Shown in pieces: positions 1 through 9,033 of a stretch of 64,000 bases of DNA; position 1 is the stretch's first letter, and every line of letters begins with the position of its first letter. Under the pieces are notes generated by a model. The model saw only the letters and a program-made list of their open reading frames with translations, searched no databases and had not been told where the DNA came from. This DNA is from Caenibius tardaugens NBRC 16725 (GTDB lineage: Bacteria; Pseudomonadota; Alphaproteobacteria; Sphingomonadales; Sphingomonadaceae): the NCBI RefSeq assembly GCF_003860345.1, contig NZ_CP034179.1, forward strand, positions 744,001-808,000, in the 5' to 3' direction. Made by a program: the position numbers and the translations under genes.

Positions 1-791
1 GATGCCGCATCGCCGCACCAGGCCAGCTGATCGCGCCGGGGCACCCCGATCCGCGCCATGCCGACAGAGCGATCCTCCAGCGGACGGGAGAGCGAATCCG
101 CCGGATCGAACCCCGCCACCACCTGATCGACCAGTTGCGCGTCTGCGATCGTCTGCGCGAACACGGTGATACAATCGAGCGAACGGCAGGCTGGCACCAG
201 CCCGCGCGTGCTCCACCGCCCCTTGGTCGGCTTCATGCCGATCAGGCCATTGAAAGCCGCCGGAACACGGCCAGACCCCGCCGTATCGGTGCCCAGCGCA
301 ATCGGCACCAGACCGGCCGCCACCACGACAGCGGAACCGGAACTGGACCCGCCACTCACATAGCTGCGATTAAAGACGCAGGCAGGCGCGCCATACGGGC
401 TGCGCGTGCCATTCAGCCCCGTGGCGAACTGATCGAGATTGGTCTTGCCAACCGGCACCGCACCCGCAGCGATCATCCGTTCCACAACATGCGCGGATCG
501 TTCCGGAACATAGGCGAAATCGGGGCAGGCCGCCGTGGTGGGAACCCCGCCAAGGTCGATATTGTCCTTGATGGCGAAGGGCACCCCCGCCAGTGGCAGG
601 TGTTCGCCCCGCGCCAGCCGTTCGTCCACCTGCCGCGCGGCAGCGATCACCGCATCCTCATCGCTCCGGGTGATCCACGCTTGCGGTTGCACGGCATCGT
701 AAATCGCGATCCGCGTCAGAACATCCTGCGCTACGGCCAATGCAGTTGTCTCGCCCCGCAATACGGCTGCGGCGATCGCAGTAGCGTCCAT
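1..791 (-). CDS. atzF: Allophanate hydrolase (amidase-signature), 3' end outside window
   Basis: Hydrolyses allophanate to ammonia and CO2, the last step of the urea/guanidine carboxylase route in the cytoplasm. The reading frame is open from an ATG at 791 to the left edge, giving 263 residues of the N-terminal amidase domain. The amidase Ser-cisSer-Lys triad is visible: K75 in IKDN, S149 in GGSSSGS and S173 in TDTAGSGR. The K-S-S spacing (74 and 24 residues) equals that known for AtzF (K91/S165/S189). The gene starts 2 bp after the carboxylase stop codon, so it is the next gene of the same operon. Whether a C-terminal allophanate-binding domain is present cannot be seen. Confidence 0.93.
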   Translation of the reverse strand, partial: MDATAIAAAVLRGETTALAVAQDVLTRIAIYDAVQPQAWITRSDEDAVIAAARQVDERLARGEHLPLAGVPFAIKDNIDLGGVPTTAACPDFAYVPERSAHVVERMIAAGAVPVGKTNLDQFATGLNGTRSPYGAPACVFNRSYVSGGSSSGSAVVVAAGLVPIALGTDTAGSGRVPAAFNGLIGMKPTKGRWSTRGLVPACRSLDCITVFAQTIADAQLVDQVVAGFDPADSLSRPLEDRSVGMARIGVPRRDQLAWCGDAA

Positions 792-793
792 GA

Positions 794-3700
794 TCATGTC
801 GGCTCCAGCGCGAGGATCGGGCCACCCGGGCTGACCGGCTGGCGTTCTTTCACATAGAGACGACGCACCGTCCCGCTCATCGGGCTGAGCACCTTGCTCT
901 CCATTTTCATCGCCTCGATGATCGCGATCGGTTCCCCTTCCGCAACGGTGGTGCCATCTTCGACCAGCAGCTTCCAGATACTGCCGCCAAACGGTGCCTC
1001 GACCAGATCGCAACCATCAGGCACATCAATCGCAGCCTCGTTGTCCGCACCGCCCGCATCCTCGGCCAGCGCCGCCACCCGATCGAATTCGCCATTGCGT
1101 TCCCAATCGGCCCGTTCCGCATCGAACGCGGCCTGCCGGGTTTCCTGAAAGGCGGCGATGCTGTCCGCGTTCTCGGCCATGAAGGCGCGGTAATCGGACA
1201 GGCGGAACATTTCCTCCTCGATCCGGATCGAGCGTCGGCCGAGGGGGAAATCACGGCGCCATTCGGTCAGTTCCTCGTGGCTGACGGGGAAGAACCGGAT
1301 ACGGTCGAAGAAGCGCAGCAACCACGGCTTGCCATCGCGGAAAGCATCGGTCTGGCGCCAGTTGTTCCACACCTGAATGGTGCGGCCGAACAATTGATAC
1401 CCGCCCGGCCCCTCCATGCCATAGATGCACATGTAAGCCCCGCCGATGCCCACGACATTGGGCGGGGTCCAGGTGCGCGCTGGATTGTACTTCGTCGTGA
1501 CCAGCCGATGCCGGGGATCGACTGGCGTGGCCACCGGCGCACCCAGATAGACATCGCCCAGCCCCATGACGAGATATTCGGCGTCAAACACGATCCGCTT
1601 CACATCGTCGATGCTGGTGAGCCCGTTCACCCGACGAATGAATTCGATATTGTCCGGGCACCACGGCGCATCGTCGCGAACCGATGCGATATACTTGTCG
1701 ATCGTTTCGTAAATCGCCGGGTCCTGCCACGAGAGCGGCAGGTGGACGACACGCGAAGGGATTTCGAAATCATCGAGCCCACCCAGCCGCTCCTCCGCCC
1801 CGCACAAGGCGTCGAGCAACGCGGTCTGCGAGAGACTACGGCTATCGTAATGGATCTGGAGCGAGCGGATTCCCGGGGTAATGTCGAGCACACCGGGCAG
1901 GCCAAGCCTTTGCAGTTCCAGCATCAACGCATGGATGCGCAGGCGCAGTTCGAGATCGAGCACGATCGGGCCATATTCGACCAGAAGATGCCGATCCCCC
2001 TGCCTTCGATAGAAGACTTGTGGGCGCACACCATCGCCGGGAATGGCATGAAGGATCGGCGATTCCGGGTCGTTCAGGACTGGTGCAGTCTGCGCTGCCG
2101 CCTGCTCCGTCTCAAGCGCGGCGACAAGCGCATCCTGCGCCCCTTCCGCCGCCACGGCATCGCCATCGCCAACCGGCGTAAACCGGATCGTATCGCCGGG
2201 GGCCAATTGCCCCACTTTCCAGAGATCGGCCTGAATGACCACGAAGGGGCAGACGAACCCGCCCAGCGACGGGCCATCCGGGCCAAGGATAATCGGCATA
2301 TCGCCAGTGAAATCGACCGCGCCGATGGCATAGGCATTGTCATGGATGTTGGAAGGGTGCAGCCCCGCTTCTCCGCCATCCTTACGCGCCCATTGCGGCT
2401 TCGGCCCGATCAGACGCACCCCGGTGCGGTTGGAATTGTAATGCACCTTCCAGCTTGTTTCACGCAGCATGGCGATGTCTTCAGGGGTGAAGAAATCGGG
2501 CGCGCCATGCGGGCCGTAGAGTACGCGCACAGTCCATTCGCGGGTAATCTGGGGCCGATCGGACGGTGCCAGCGCCGGTATTGGCACGGGCACAACAGGA
2601 TTGCGCGCAAGATGCAGCGTATCCCCTGTCATCACCGCGCGGCCCGCATGCCCGCCAAATTCGCCCAGTGTGAATGCGCTCCGGCTGCCGAGATATTCGG
2701 GTGCATCGATACCACCGGCAATCAGGACGTAGCCGCGTATGCCCGCGCCACTTGCCCTGCCGATACGCAGCACTTGCCCTGCCCGCACATCGAACGGTTG
2801 GTACAGCGCCACCGGCTGCCCATCCAGCGCCGCCCCGAAATCGGCCCCGGTCAGGCACAGCCGTACCGCGCTGTTGAACAGCAGCGTCGGCCCGGCGGCA
2901 GTTATTTCCAGCCCGGCGGCACCTTCATCGTTACCGAGCAGCCGGTTTCCCAGACGGAAAGCGAGGCCATCCATCGGCCCTGAAGGCGGGACCCCGACAT
3001 CCCACAGTCCCACACGGCCGGGATAATCCTGCACCGTAGTCGATGCGCCCGACGCCTGCACAACGATGGTATCGGGAACATAAGCGATATCCGCCAATGC
3101 CCGCGTCGATACCTGCCCGCTGAGGAACGGATCGGAACGCACCACCGTGCGCAGCCAGTCGAGATTGGTTTCAATCCCTTGCAGCCGTGTCGCATCCAGC
3201 GCCTGCTGCAGCGCCAAGGCCGCCTCTTCACGCGTGGGCGCGGTCACGATCAGCTTCGCCAGCATCGGATCGTACCAGGCCGATACCTCGGTGCCGCTTT
3301 CCACCCAGCCATCCACGCGCGGACCTTCGGGGAAGGCGACGTGGATCAGGCGGCCGGAACTCGGACGATAATCCTGCGCCGGGTCTTCGGCATAGAGGCG
3401 AACCTGAATCGATGCGCCTTGCGGGTGCGCCTCAAACCCGTCGAGGAATGCGAAATCGCCCGCCGCACCACGGATCATCCATTCGACGAGATCGACCCCG
3501 GTGACCTGTTCGGTCACCCCGTGTTCCACTTGCAGGCGGGTGTTGACCTCCAGAAAGAAGAAATCATCGCGTTCGGCGTCATAGAGGAATTCGACCGTCC
3601 CTGCGGAACGGTACTTCGCCCCAGACGTCAACCGCACCGCCGCATCGATCAGCGCCGACCGCGTCGTCGTCGGCAAAAGCGGTGCGGGGGTTTCCTCCAC

Positions 3701-4411
3701 CACTTTCTGGTTGCGCCGCTGAAGTGAACAATCGCGCTCGCCCAGCGCCACGACATGCCCCGCACCATCGCCAAACACCTGCACTTCGATATGACGCGCA
3801 CGGGCAACGTAGCGTTCGAGAAACACCCCGCCATCACCGAAGTTACCGGCACCCAACCGCGCGACAGTGGCGAAACCTTCACGAATATCGGCAGCGTCCG
3901 CGCAGATTTTCATACCGATCCCGCCACCGCCCGCCGTAGCCTTGAGAATAACCGGATAGCCGATGCGTTCCGCCGCATCGATTGCCTCGGCCTCATCGGT
4001 CAGCAGGTCGGTGCCCGGTGCCAAGGGCACGCCATGCGCCGCCGCCAGATCGCGTGCAGTGTGTTTCAGACCGAACGCGCGAATATTATCGCCCGTGGGG
4101 CCGACAAATGCGATCCCGGCCGCCGTGCAGGCTTCGGCAAAAGCGGTGCTTTCGGAGAGGAAACCATAGCCCGGGTGGATTGCCTGCGCCCCTGTCCGCC
4201 GGGCTGCGGCAAGGATCGCACCGATATCGAGATAACTTTCCGCCGCCGGGGCCGGGCCGATCCGCACCGCTTCATCGGCTTCCGTCACATGGCGCGAACC
4301 GGCATCGGCATCGCTGTACACCGCGACAGAGCCGATCCCCATGCGCCGCAGCGTGCGAATGATGCGGCAGGCAATCGCCCCCCGGTTGGCAATCAGAACC
4401 TTGGTAAACAT
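794..4411 (-). CDS. Biotin-dependent urea/guanidine carboxylase
   Basis: An ATP- and biotin-dependent carboxylase of 1205 aa, the usual length of bacterial single-chain urea carboxylases. Domain order is biotin carboxylase (about 1-450, glycine-rich ATP loop KATAGGGGIG near 160), the KipA-like AHS2 domain (about 460-770), the KipI-like AHS1 domain (about 800-1010), and a C-terminal biotinyl domain with EAMKMES, the biotinylated lysine being K1169. It makes allophanate from urea, or carboxyguanidine from guanidine. The two DUF1989 genes just upstream favour guanidine as substrate (inference from the known association of these families). Its ATG overlaps the preceding stop codon by one base (TGATG), indicating translational coupling. 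Confidence 0.93.
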   Translation of the reverse strand: MFTKVLIANRGAIACRIIRTLRRMGIGSVAVYSDADAGSRHVTEADEAVRIGPAPAAESYLDIGAILAAARRTGAQAIHPGYGFLSESTAFAEACTAAGIAFVGPTGDNIRAFGLKHTARDLAAAHGVPLAPGTDLLTDEAEAIDAAERIGYPVILKATAGGGGIGMKICADAADIREGFATVARLGAGNFGDGGVFLERYVARARHIEVQVFGDGAGHVVALGERDCSLQRRNQKVVEETPAPLLPTTTRSALIDAAVRLTSGAKYRSAGTVEFLYDAERDDFFFLEVNTRLQVEHGVTEQVTGVDLVEWMIRGAAGDFAFLDGFEAHPQGASIQVRLYAEDPAQDYRPSSGRLIHVAFPEGPRVDGWVESGTEVSAWYDPMLAKLIVTAPTREEAALALQQALDATRLQGIETNLDWLRTVVRSDPFLSGQVSTRALADIAYVPDTIVVQASGASTTVQDYPGRVGLWDVGVPPSGPMDGLAFRLGNRLLGNDEGAAGLEITAAGPTLLFNSAVRLCLTGADFGAALDGQPVALYQPFDVRAGQVLRIGRASGAGIRGYVLIAGGIDAPEYLGSRSAFTLGEFGGHAGRAVMTGDTLHLARNPVVPVPIPALAPSDRPQITREWTVRVLYGPHGAPDFFTPEDIAMLRETSWKVHYNSNRTGVRLIGPKPQWARKDGGEAGLHPSNIHDNAYAIGAVDFTGDMPIILGPDGPSLGGFVCPFVVIQADLWKVGQLAPGDTIRFTPVGDGDAVAAEGAQDALVAALETEQAAAQTAPVLNDPESPILHAIPGDGVRPQVFYRRQGDRHLLVEYGPIVLDLELRLRIHALMLELQRLGLPGVLDITPGIRSLQIHYDSRSLSQTALLDALCGAEERLGGLDDFEIPSRVVHLPLSWQDPAIYETIDKYIASVRDDAPWCPDNIEFIRRVNGLTSIDDVKRIVFDAEYLVMGLGDVYLGAPVATPVDPRHRLVTTKYNPARTWTPPNVVGIGGAYMCIYGMEGPGGYQLFGRTIQVWNNWRQTDAFRDGKPWLLRFFDRIRFFPVSHEELTEWRRDFPLGRRSIRIEEEMFRLSDYRAFMAENADSIAAFQETRQAAFDAERADWERNGEFDRVAALAEDAGGADNEAAIDVPDGCDLVEAPFGGSIWKLLVEDGTTVAEGEPIAIIEAMKMESKVLSPMSGTVRRLYVKERQPVSPGGPILALEPT

Positions 4412-5040
4412 CAGTTGGTCACCACCATTCGCACAGGCGTGGGATTGAAGCCGTTGCAGGGATTGTTGATCTGCGGGCAGTTCGACACGACCACCGTGAC
4501 ATCCATTTCCGCGCGCAGATCGACCGTCAGGCCCGGCGCGGAAATACCGTCCACGATACCCAGTGTTCCATCGGCCTCCACCGGGACATTCATGAAGAAG
4601 TTGATGTTGGAGACCATATCCCGCTTGTTGCGCCCGGCCCGCACATTCGCGTCGAGGAAGTTCTCCACGCAGGCATGCTGCGCCTTGGTGTGATGGCCGT
4701 AACGCAAGGTGTTGGATTCACACGAACAGGCGCCCCCGATCGTATCGTGATAGGCAACCGAGGTGCCGGTGATCGTCATCATCGGGCGGCCTTCGTTGGA
4801 CAGGAGGGCCGCCCCATCGCGCAGATAGACATTGCGCTGTGCGGCAATGGTATCCTGCGCGCTGTACCGTTCAGAATCGTCATCCGCCGCGTAGATCAGG
4901 AAATCGACCGCCTGATTGCCTTCCAGATCGATGATGCGCAGCGTCTGCCCAGCTTTCACCACATGCATCCACGGCGCCAGCGCGGGAACAATTTCATCAT
5001 GAACGATCGTGCCACGGGGGCTTTCGGATAAGGTATTCAT
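4411..5040 (-). CDS. DUF1989 protein, urea carboxylase-associated 1 type (carboxyguanidine deiminase subunit)
   Basis: A 209-aa DUF1989 protein, about the length of urea carboxylase-associated protein 1. A Cys-rich GGACSCESN segment and the following histidines look like a metal site. Family members have been shown to form, with their paralogue, a carboxyguanidine deiminase (CgdAB) that turns carboxyguanidine into allophanate. It shares its stop codon base with the carboxylase start and lies 15 bp after the second DUF1989 gene. Which of CgdA or CgdB it corresponds to cannot be decided by eye. Confidence 0.85.
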   Translation of the reverse strand: MNTLSESPRGTIVHDEIVPALAPWMHVVKAGQTLRIIDLEGNQAVDFLIYAADDDSERYSAQDTIAAQRNVYLRDGAALLSNEGRPMMTITGTSVAYHDTIGGACSCESNTLRYGHHTKAQHACVENFLDANVRAGRNKRDMVSNINFFMNVPVEADGTLGIVDGISAPGLTVDLRAEMDVTVVVSNCPQINNPCNGFNPTPVRMVVTN

Positions 5041-5055
5041 CGTCTCTCTCCCCGC

Positions 5056-5865
5056 TCAGCGGCGATAATAATCTTCGGTATTGAGAAAGGCCCGGAGCCC
5101 TTCGGGGCTGGCCTGACGGATCGGATCGTCCGCCTCCGTCACGGCGCCGCGCCAGGCCGTCACGCGCAAGGGGGTGACGGCAAATTCGGGGCGCGTGTCC
5201 AGCACGTGCGGGCAGTTGGCAAAAACGGCGATCAGGTCCATTTCCGCACGCAGGACAAGGCTGCGCCCCGGTGCGAACGGCCCCAGTTCCGGCAAGGTTG
5301 CGCCGTCATCCGCCACACGCACGCCCTTGAACCAGTTGATGCACGGATGGACATCCTTGCGGCCCAGCCCGTACTTCGCGACCGCCAGCATGAACCGGTC
5401 GCGCGCATTGGGATAAGGGCTGTAATTCTTGCCCGTGCCATAAATTCGCGCATTCGATGCCTCGTTCGATGCACCGCAGAACACGTCGTGCGTCCCCGCA
5501 TCGTCTTCGACGATGGACATGATGACCCGGCCCATATCGGTGAGCAGCAGCTTGCCCGCGCCCAGATAGCCATTCCACTGGACCTTGATGGTATCGGCCA
5601 CATTCAGCCGTTCGACCGGGCTTTCCGCATTGAACAACAGCATGGATGCACAGGCATCGCCATAGAGATCGACCAGCCGCAGGCGGGTGCCGCGCGCAAT
5701 CCGGCGCGAGGTGTAACCTCCTGCCGCCACGGTTTCTTCCCACAGCACTTCGCCCGGCACATCATCCGCCTGTGGCGGCAGCATCGGCATGGCTTCCACG
5801 ATCGTGCCCGCCATCGCACGGGCATGAGCCCGGGCATCATTGGGATTGGCGGTACTGCTGGTCAT
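5056..5865 (-). CDS. DUF1989 protein, urea carboxylase-associated 2 type (carboxyguanidine deiminase subunit)
   Basis: A 269-aa DUF1989 paralogue, longer at both ends than its neighbour, as usual for urea carboxylase-associated protein 2. A conserved DVFCGASNE segment corresponds to the Cys motif of the smaller subunit. The frame is open further upstream, but the ATG at 5865 is chosen because AGGAAA lies about nine bases before it and the longer version would run through the ATPase gene. With the 209-aa paralogue it probably forms the heteromeric deiminase between the carboxylase and allophanate hydrolase steps. Confidence 0.85.
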   Translation of the reverse strand: MTSSTANPNDARAHARAMAGTIVEAMPMLPPQADDVPGEVLWEETVAAGGYTSRRIARGTRLRLVDLYGDACASMLLFNAESPVERLNVADTIKVQWNGYLGAGKLLLTDMGRVIMSIVEDDAGTHDVFCGASNEASNARIYGTGKNYSPYPNARDRFMLAVAKYGLGRKDVHPCINWFKGVRVADDGATLPELGPFAPGRSLVLRAEMDLIAVFANCPHVLDTRPEFAVTPLRVTAWRGAVTEADDPIRQASPEGLRAFLNTEDYYRR

Positions 5866-5888
5866 ATGCGTATTTCCTGCTCGTGATG

Positions 5889-6713
5889 TTAGGATATCGA
5901 CGGGATTGCGACGGCTTGCGTGGGCTGCGCCCCTTCGCTGGGCCGTGGCAGCAGTGCCGACGGGATCGCCGCTTCGCGCGACGCTCCCGACCGGCGTTCC
6001 AGTGGAATGTCGTAGGTCGCGGTCGCGCCGAAGCGATGCGGTGCATGCGGATCGTGGCGGCGCTTGTCGAAAGCCAGCACCCGCGTGCTCAGCTTGAACG
6101 CTTCGTGGATGTCGTGGGTCACCATCACGATGGTCAGCCCCCGTTCCTGCCACAGCCCCGTCACCAGCGCATGCATATCCAGCCGGATACCGGGATCGAG
6201 CGCACCGAACGGTTCATCCAGCAGGAGAATACGGGGATGCTTGATCAACGCCTGCGCAATCGCCAGCCGCTGTTGCATGCCGCCGGAAAGCTGGGCGGGA
6301 TAGGCATCGCGGCTGTGGGCCAGCCCGACCGCGTCGAGCATTTCCATCGCCTGTTCGACAGCCGCCTTGCGACGTGCACCAAACAGCCGCGCTGTGAACG
6401 GCGCCGCGCCGCATTCCAGCCCGAACAGGACATTCTTGAACACGGTCAGATGCGGGAACACCGAATAGCGCTGGAACACCACCCCGCGATCGGGATTGCA
6501 TTCGGGCTTCAGTGCGACATCGTCGAGCAGGACCTTGCCCCGTGTCGGTCCTTCCTGCCCCAGGATCAGGCGCAGGAAGGTGCTTTTGCCCGCCCCCGAA
6601 GGTCCAACCACCGAAACGAAAGACCCTTCCTCAATATCCAGCGAGACCCGTTCGAGAACGACCTTCTCGCCATATTCGACCCATACGTCACGGAACGAGA
6701 GAAGCGTGCTCAT
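5889..6713 (-). CDS. ABC transporter ATP-binding protein, NitT/TauT type
   Basis: A 274-aa ATPase with Walker A GPSGAGKST, ABC signature LSGGMQQR, Walker B ILLLDEPFGALD and the switch histidine in VTHD. It energises the importer formed with the neighbouring permease and lipoprotein. The start at 6713 overlaps the permease stop (ATGA) and has GGAGA six bases upstream; an in-frame ATG further upstream would lie inside the permease gene. The C-terminal 40 residues are a variable tail. Substrate is inferred from the operon to be guanidine, urea or a related nitrogen compound. Confidence 0.92.
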   Translation of the reverse strand: MSTLLSFRDVWVEYGEKVVLERVSLDIEEGSFVSVVGPSGAGKSTFLRLILGQEGPTRGKVLLDDVALKPECNPDRGVVFQRYSVFPHLTVFKNVLFGLECGAAPFTARLFGARRKAAVEQAMEMLDAVGLAHSRDAYPAQLSGGMQQRLAIAQALIKHPRILLLDEPFGALDPGIRLDMHALVTGLWQERGLTIVMVTHDIHEAFKLSTRVLAFDKRRHDPHAPHRFGATATYDIPLERRSGASREAAIPSALLPRPSEGAQPTQAVAIPSIS

Positions 6714-7528
6714 CGGGCATCTCCATGCGCCCACGGGAAGGCTTTTCGGCTGAGCGTGTGCAGGATCAGGTCAGCGGCGATGGCCAGCAGCGAGATCCAC
6801 AACACGTAAGGCAGGATGATATCCATCGCGAGATAGCGGCGGACGAGGAAGATGCGGTAGCCGAGCCCGATGTCCGAAGCGACGGCTTCGGCCGCGATCA
6901 GAAACACCCATGCTGGCCCCATGGAGAAACGCAGGCTTTCGATCAGTTTCGGCATCAACTGCGGCAACGCAACGCGGATCGCCAGTTGCCAGCTGTTCGC
7001 CCCCAGCGTCTGCGCCTTGAGAAACTGTTCCACCGGCAATCCGGATACATAGGCCGCGAGATCGCGAGTCATATAAGGGGCAATGCCAATGGCGATCAGC
7101 GCGATCTTCGACGCCTCACCCAGCCCCAGCACGATAAACAGGATCGGCAGCACCGCGATCGGCGGGATCACCGCGATCAGGGTGACAATCGGTCCCAGTG
7201 TGGCCCGCATCAGCGGCACGACGCCCAGGATCAGGCCGAGCACAAGTGCCGTAACCGTGGCGATGGCCACCCCCACCCCCAGACGATAGAGGCTGGCCAT
7301 GGTATCGGCGAGCAAGGTGATCCTGCCCGTCATCGGATCGGGCGTTGTCGCCAGCCGGGCAATGGCGTCCGCCATCGCCCCCAGCGTGGGCAGCACCTTG
7401 TCGTTCGGATTGGCGGTGTGCCGCATATCCGACGCGATGATGTAGATCAGCAAAAGGATCGCAATGGGCACGATCCCGGCGATAATCCGGCCCGCGCGAC
7501 CGGGGCGGATATTGACCAACCGCGTCAC
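6710..7528 (-). CDS. ABC transporter permease, NitT/TauT type
   Basis: A 272-aa inner-membrane permease of the BPD_transp_1 family. It has an N-terminal membrane segment, about six predicted helices and the EAA-like cytoplasmic loop (around LKAQTLGANSWQ) that contacts the ATPase. The start is a GTG with GGGGAC upstream. It is separated from the binding-protein gene by 166 bp containing a perfect hairpin, and overlaps the ATPase gene by four bases. Confidence 0.9.
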   Translation of the reverse strand: MTRLVNIRPGRAGRIIAGIVPIAILLLIYIIASDMRHTANPNDKVLPTLGAMADAIARLATTPDPMTGRITLLADTMASLYRLGVGVAIATVTALVLGLILGVVPLMRATLGPIVTLIAVIPPIAVLPILFIVLGLGEASKIALIAIGIAPYMTRDLAAYVSGLPVEQFLKAQTLGANSWQLAIRVALPQLMPKLIESLRFSMGPAWVFLIAAEAVASDIGLGYRIFLVRRYLAMDIILPYVLWISLLAIAADLILHTLSRKAFPWAHGDAR

Positions 7529-7637
7529 GACCGGTCCCCGCTGGCGGGATATGCGTCTGTCAGGATCGCCTTCGGTGTCACGCGTGTTCCTTACTGTGTG
7601 GCATCATGCCGGTTTGCGGGCGCACCGCCCCTGTCGT

Positions 7638-7655
7638 CCGGCGCAGATGCGCCGG
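7638..7655 (-). promoter_or_regulatory. Hairpin between binding-protein and permease genes
   Basis: Perfect inverted repeat CCGGCGCA-GA-TGCGCCGG in the 166-bp gap between the substrate-binding protein and the permease. It has no T-tract. Such structures commonly stabilise the upstream mRNA or attenuate downstream reading, so that binding protein is made in excess; that role is inferred. Confidence 0.45.
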
Positions 7656-7694
7656 GCAGGCAGGAGCAATGCGGAGCGGTGGACCGTCGGAAGT

Positions 7695-8795
7695 TCAGAG
7701 TTTCCCGTCGGCGGCCATCTGCATGAAGCTCGGGTCGAACCGCAGCTTCACATTGGCCTTGTCGCCCAGAGTCTTGTCGTTGGCGAAGCCGATGCCGATG
7801 GCATCCACGGATGTCGCTGCCGGACCGAACAACCCCTTGGAGAAGCTGAACTGGCGCACCGCATCCTCATGCTTGATAATGTCGGGGCTCAGGGCATAGG
7901 CCACGGCTTCCTGCGGCTTGTAGTAGAGATAGGTCGCTTTCAACTGGGCGCGGTAGTTTTCCGGCGTGGTTCCCGCCAGTTGCGCCATCTGGTCGATCGC
8001 CGCATTCGCCTTGGCATCGCCCTTGGCCATGATCTCCATGACTTCGTACCATGCGCCGACCAGCGCCTTGCCCAGATTGGGATTGGCTTTCAGCGTTGCG
8101 GTGGACACTGTCATCAGATCCTGAATCTCGTTCGGGATCTTGGAACTGTCGAACACCATGGTTGCGCCCTTGGCGGCCTTGATTTCCGACAGCTGCGGGT
8201 TCCAGGCCGCCACTGCCGTAACATCGGGCGATGAAAACGCGCTGACGATATCGGCATCGGACGTGTTGACCGTTTTCACATCGGCCAGTTTCATCCCGCT
8301 CAGTTCCAGCGCACGCGCCAGAAGGTAGTGCGACACGGACAGTTCCACCAGATTGACTGTCCGCCCTTTGAGATCGGCCATCGACGCGCCGTTTTTCAGA
8401 ACAATCCCATCGTTGCCGTTGGAATAGTCGCCAATGATCAGGACTGTGGTGTCCTTGCCCCCGGCGGCCGGGATCGTGAGCGCATCCATATTGGTGGACC
8501 CGACCCCATCCAGCTTCCCGGCGGTGTACTGGTTGATCGATTCAACGTAGTCGTTCACCTGGATCAGGTTGATCTTGATGCCGTACTTATCCGCCCACTT
8601 CTTCAGAATGCCGCTCTTTTCGGCATAAGCCCACGGCATCCATCCGGCATAGATCGACCAGCCGATGTTAAATTCCTGCTTGGGCGCTTCGGCTTGCGTT
8701 TCCGCAGCAGGCCCTTCCTTGCCGCCGCCACAGGCGCCCAGCATCAGCAATCCGGCCAGAGCCACACCCTGGATCAATACATTCCGTCTTTTCAT
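7695..8795 (-). CDS. ABC transporter substrate-binding lipoprotein (NMT1/TauA-like)
   Basis: A 366-aa periplasmic solute-binding protein with a lipoprotein signal peptide: MKRR, a hydrophobic stretch and lipobox LGAC, predicting lipidation of the Cys near residue 22. The mature part has the NMT1/TauA fold signature (GWSIYAGWMPWAYAEKSG). GAGGGA lies upstream of the ATG. It is the first gene of the nitrogen operon, after a 231-bp gap following LysR. I looked in that gap for a guanidine-I (ykkC) riboswitch and saw none. Confidence 0.9.
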   Translation of the reverse strand: MKRRNVLIQGVALAGLLMLGACGGGKEGPAAETQAEAPKQEFNIGWSIYAGWMPWAYAEKSGILKKWADKYGIKINLIQVNDYVESINQYTAGKLDGVGSTNMDALTIPAAGGKDTTVLIIGDYSNGNDGIVLKNGASMADLKGRTVNLVELSVSHYLLARALELSGMKLADVKTVNTSDADIVSAFSSPDVTAVAAWNPQLSEIKAAKGATMVFDSSKIPNEIQDLMTVSTATLKANPNLGKALVGAWYEVMEIMAKGDAKANAAIDQMAQLAGTTPENYRAQLKATYLYYKPQEAVAYALSPDIIKHEDAVRQFSFSKGLFGPAATSVDAIGIGFANDKTLGDKANVKLRFDPSFMQMAADGKL

Positions 8796-8889
8796 CGGTG
8801 ATTTCCCTCACGCTCAAGATTGACGCGCACACTGTGACCCGCACGGGCAGACAGCATTTCGAAGAGAAACGACCGCAGCCGGATCATCC

Positions 8890-8906
8890 GGGAAGCAAGG
8901 CTTCCC
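8890..8906. repeat. Perfect 7-bp inverted repeat upstream of the ABC/carboxylase operon
   Basis: GGGAAGC-AAG-GCTTCCC lies about 95 bp before the binding-protein start. It may be a regulator site or a leader hairpin. Nothing else recognisable is seen in the 231-bp gap. Confidence 0.35.
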
Positions 8907-9012
8907 CGTGAAAGTAATCGGCTGTTTTCGAGCATTCGAGCACTCCGCCATTGCGATAGTGCAGAAATGCCGAAGCTCAGGTCATCACGGTAGTAAGGGA
9001 ATATCGATGATA

Positions 9013-9033
9013 GGCATAGATTTCATCTATGCC
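9013..9033. repeat. Perfect 9-bp inverted repeat at the LysR 3' end (terminator candidate)
   Basis: GGCATAGAT-TTC-ATCTATGCC spans the TAG stop codon of the LysR gene. It has no long T-tract, so it could be either a weak terminator or an operator for the downstream operon. Confidence 0.4.

Noticed and set aside
1277-2983. Long plus-strand open frame opposite the carboxylase
   Set aside because: It is the antisense of a clearly conserved carboxylase, has no family features and is His/Arg/Pro-rich as expected from antisense of high-GC DNA.
8796-9026. Guanidine-I (ykkC) riboswitch expected upstream of the operon
   Set aside because: I read both strands of the gap for the conserved core and did not find it; only short inverted repeats are present.
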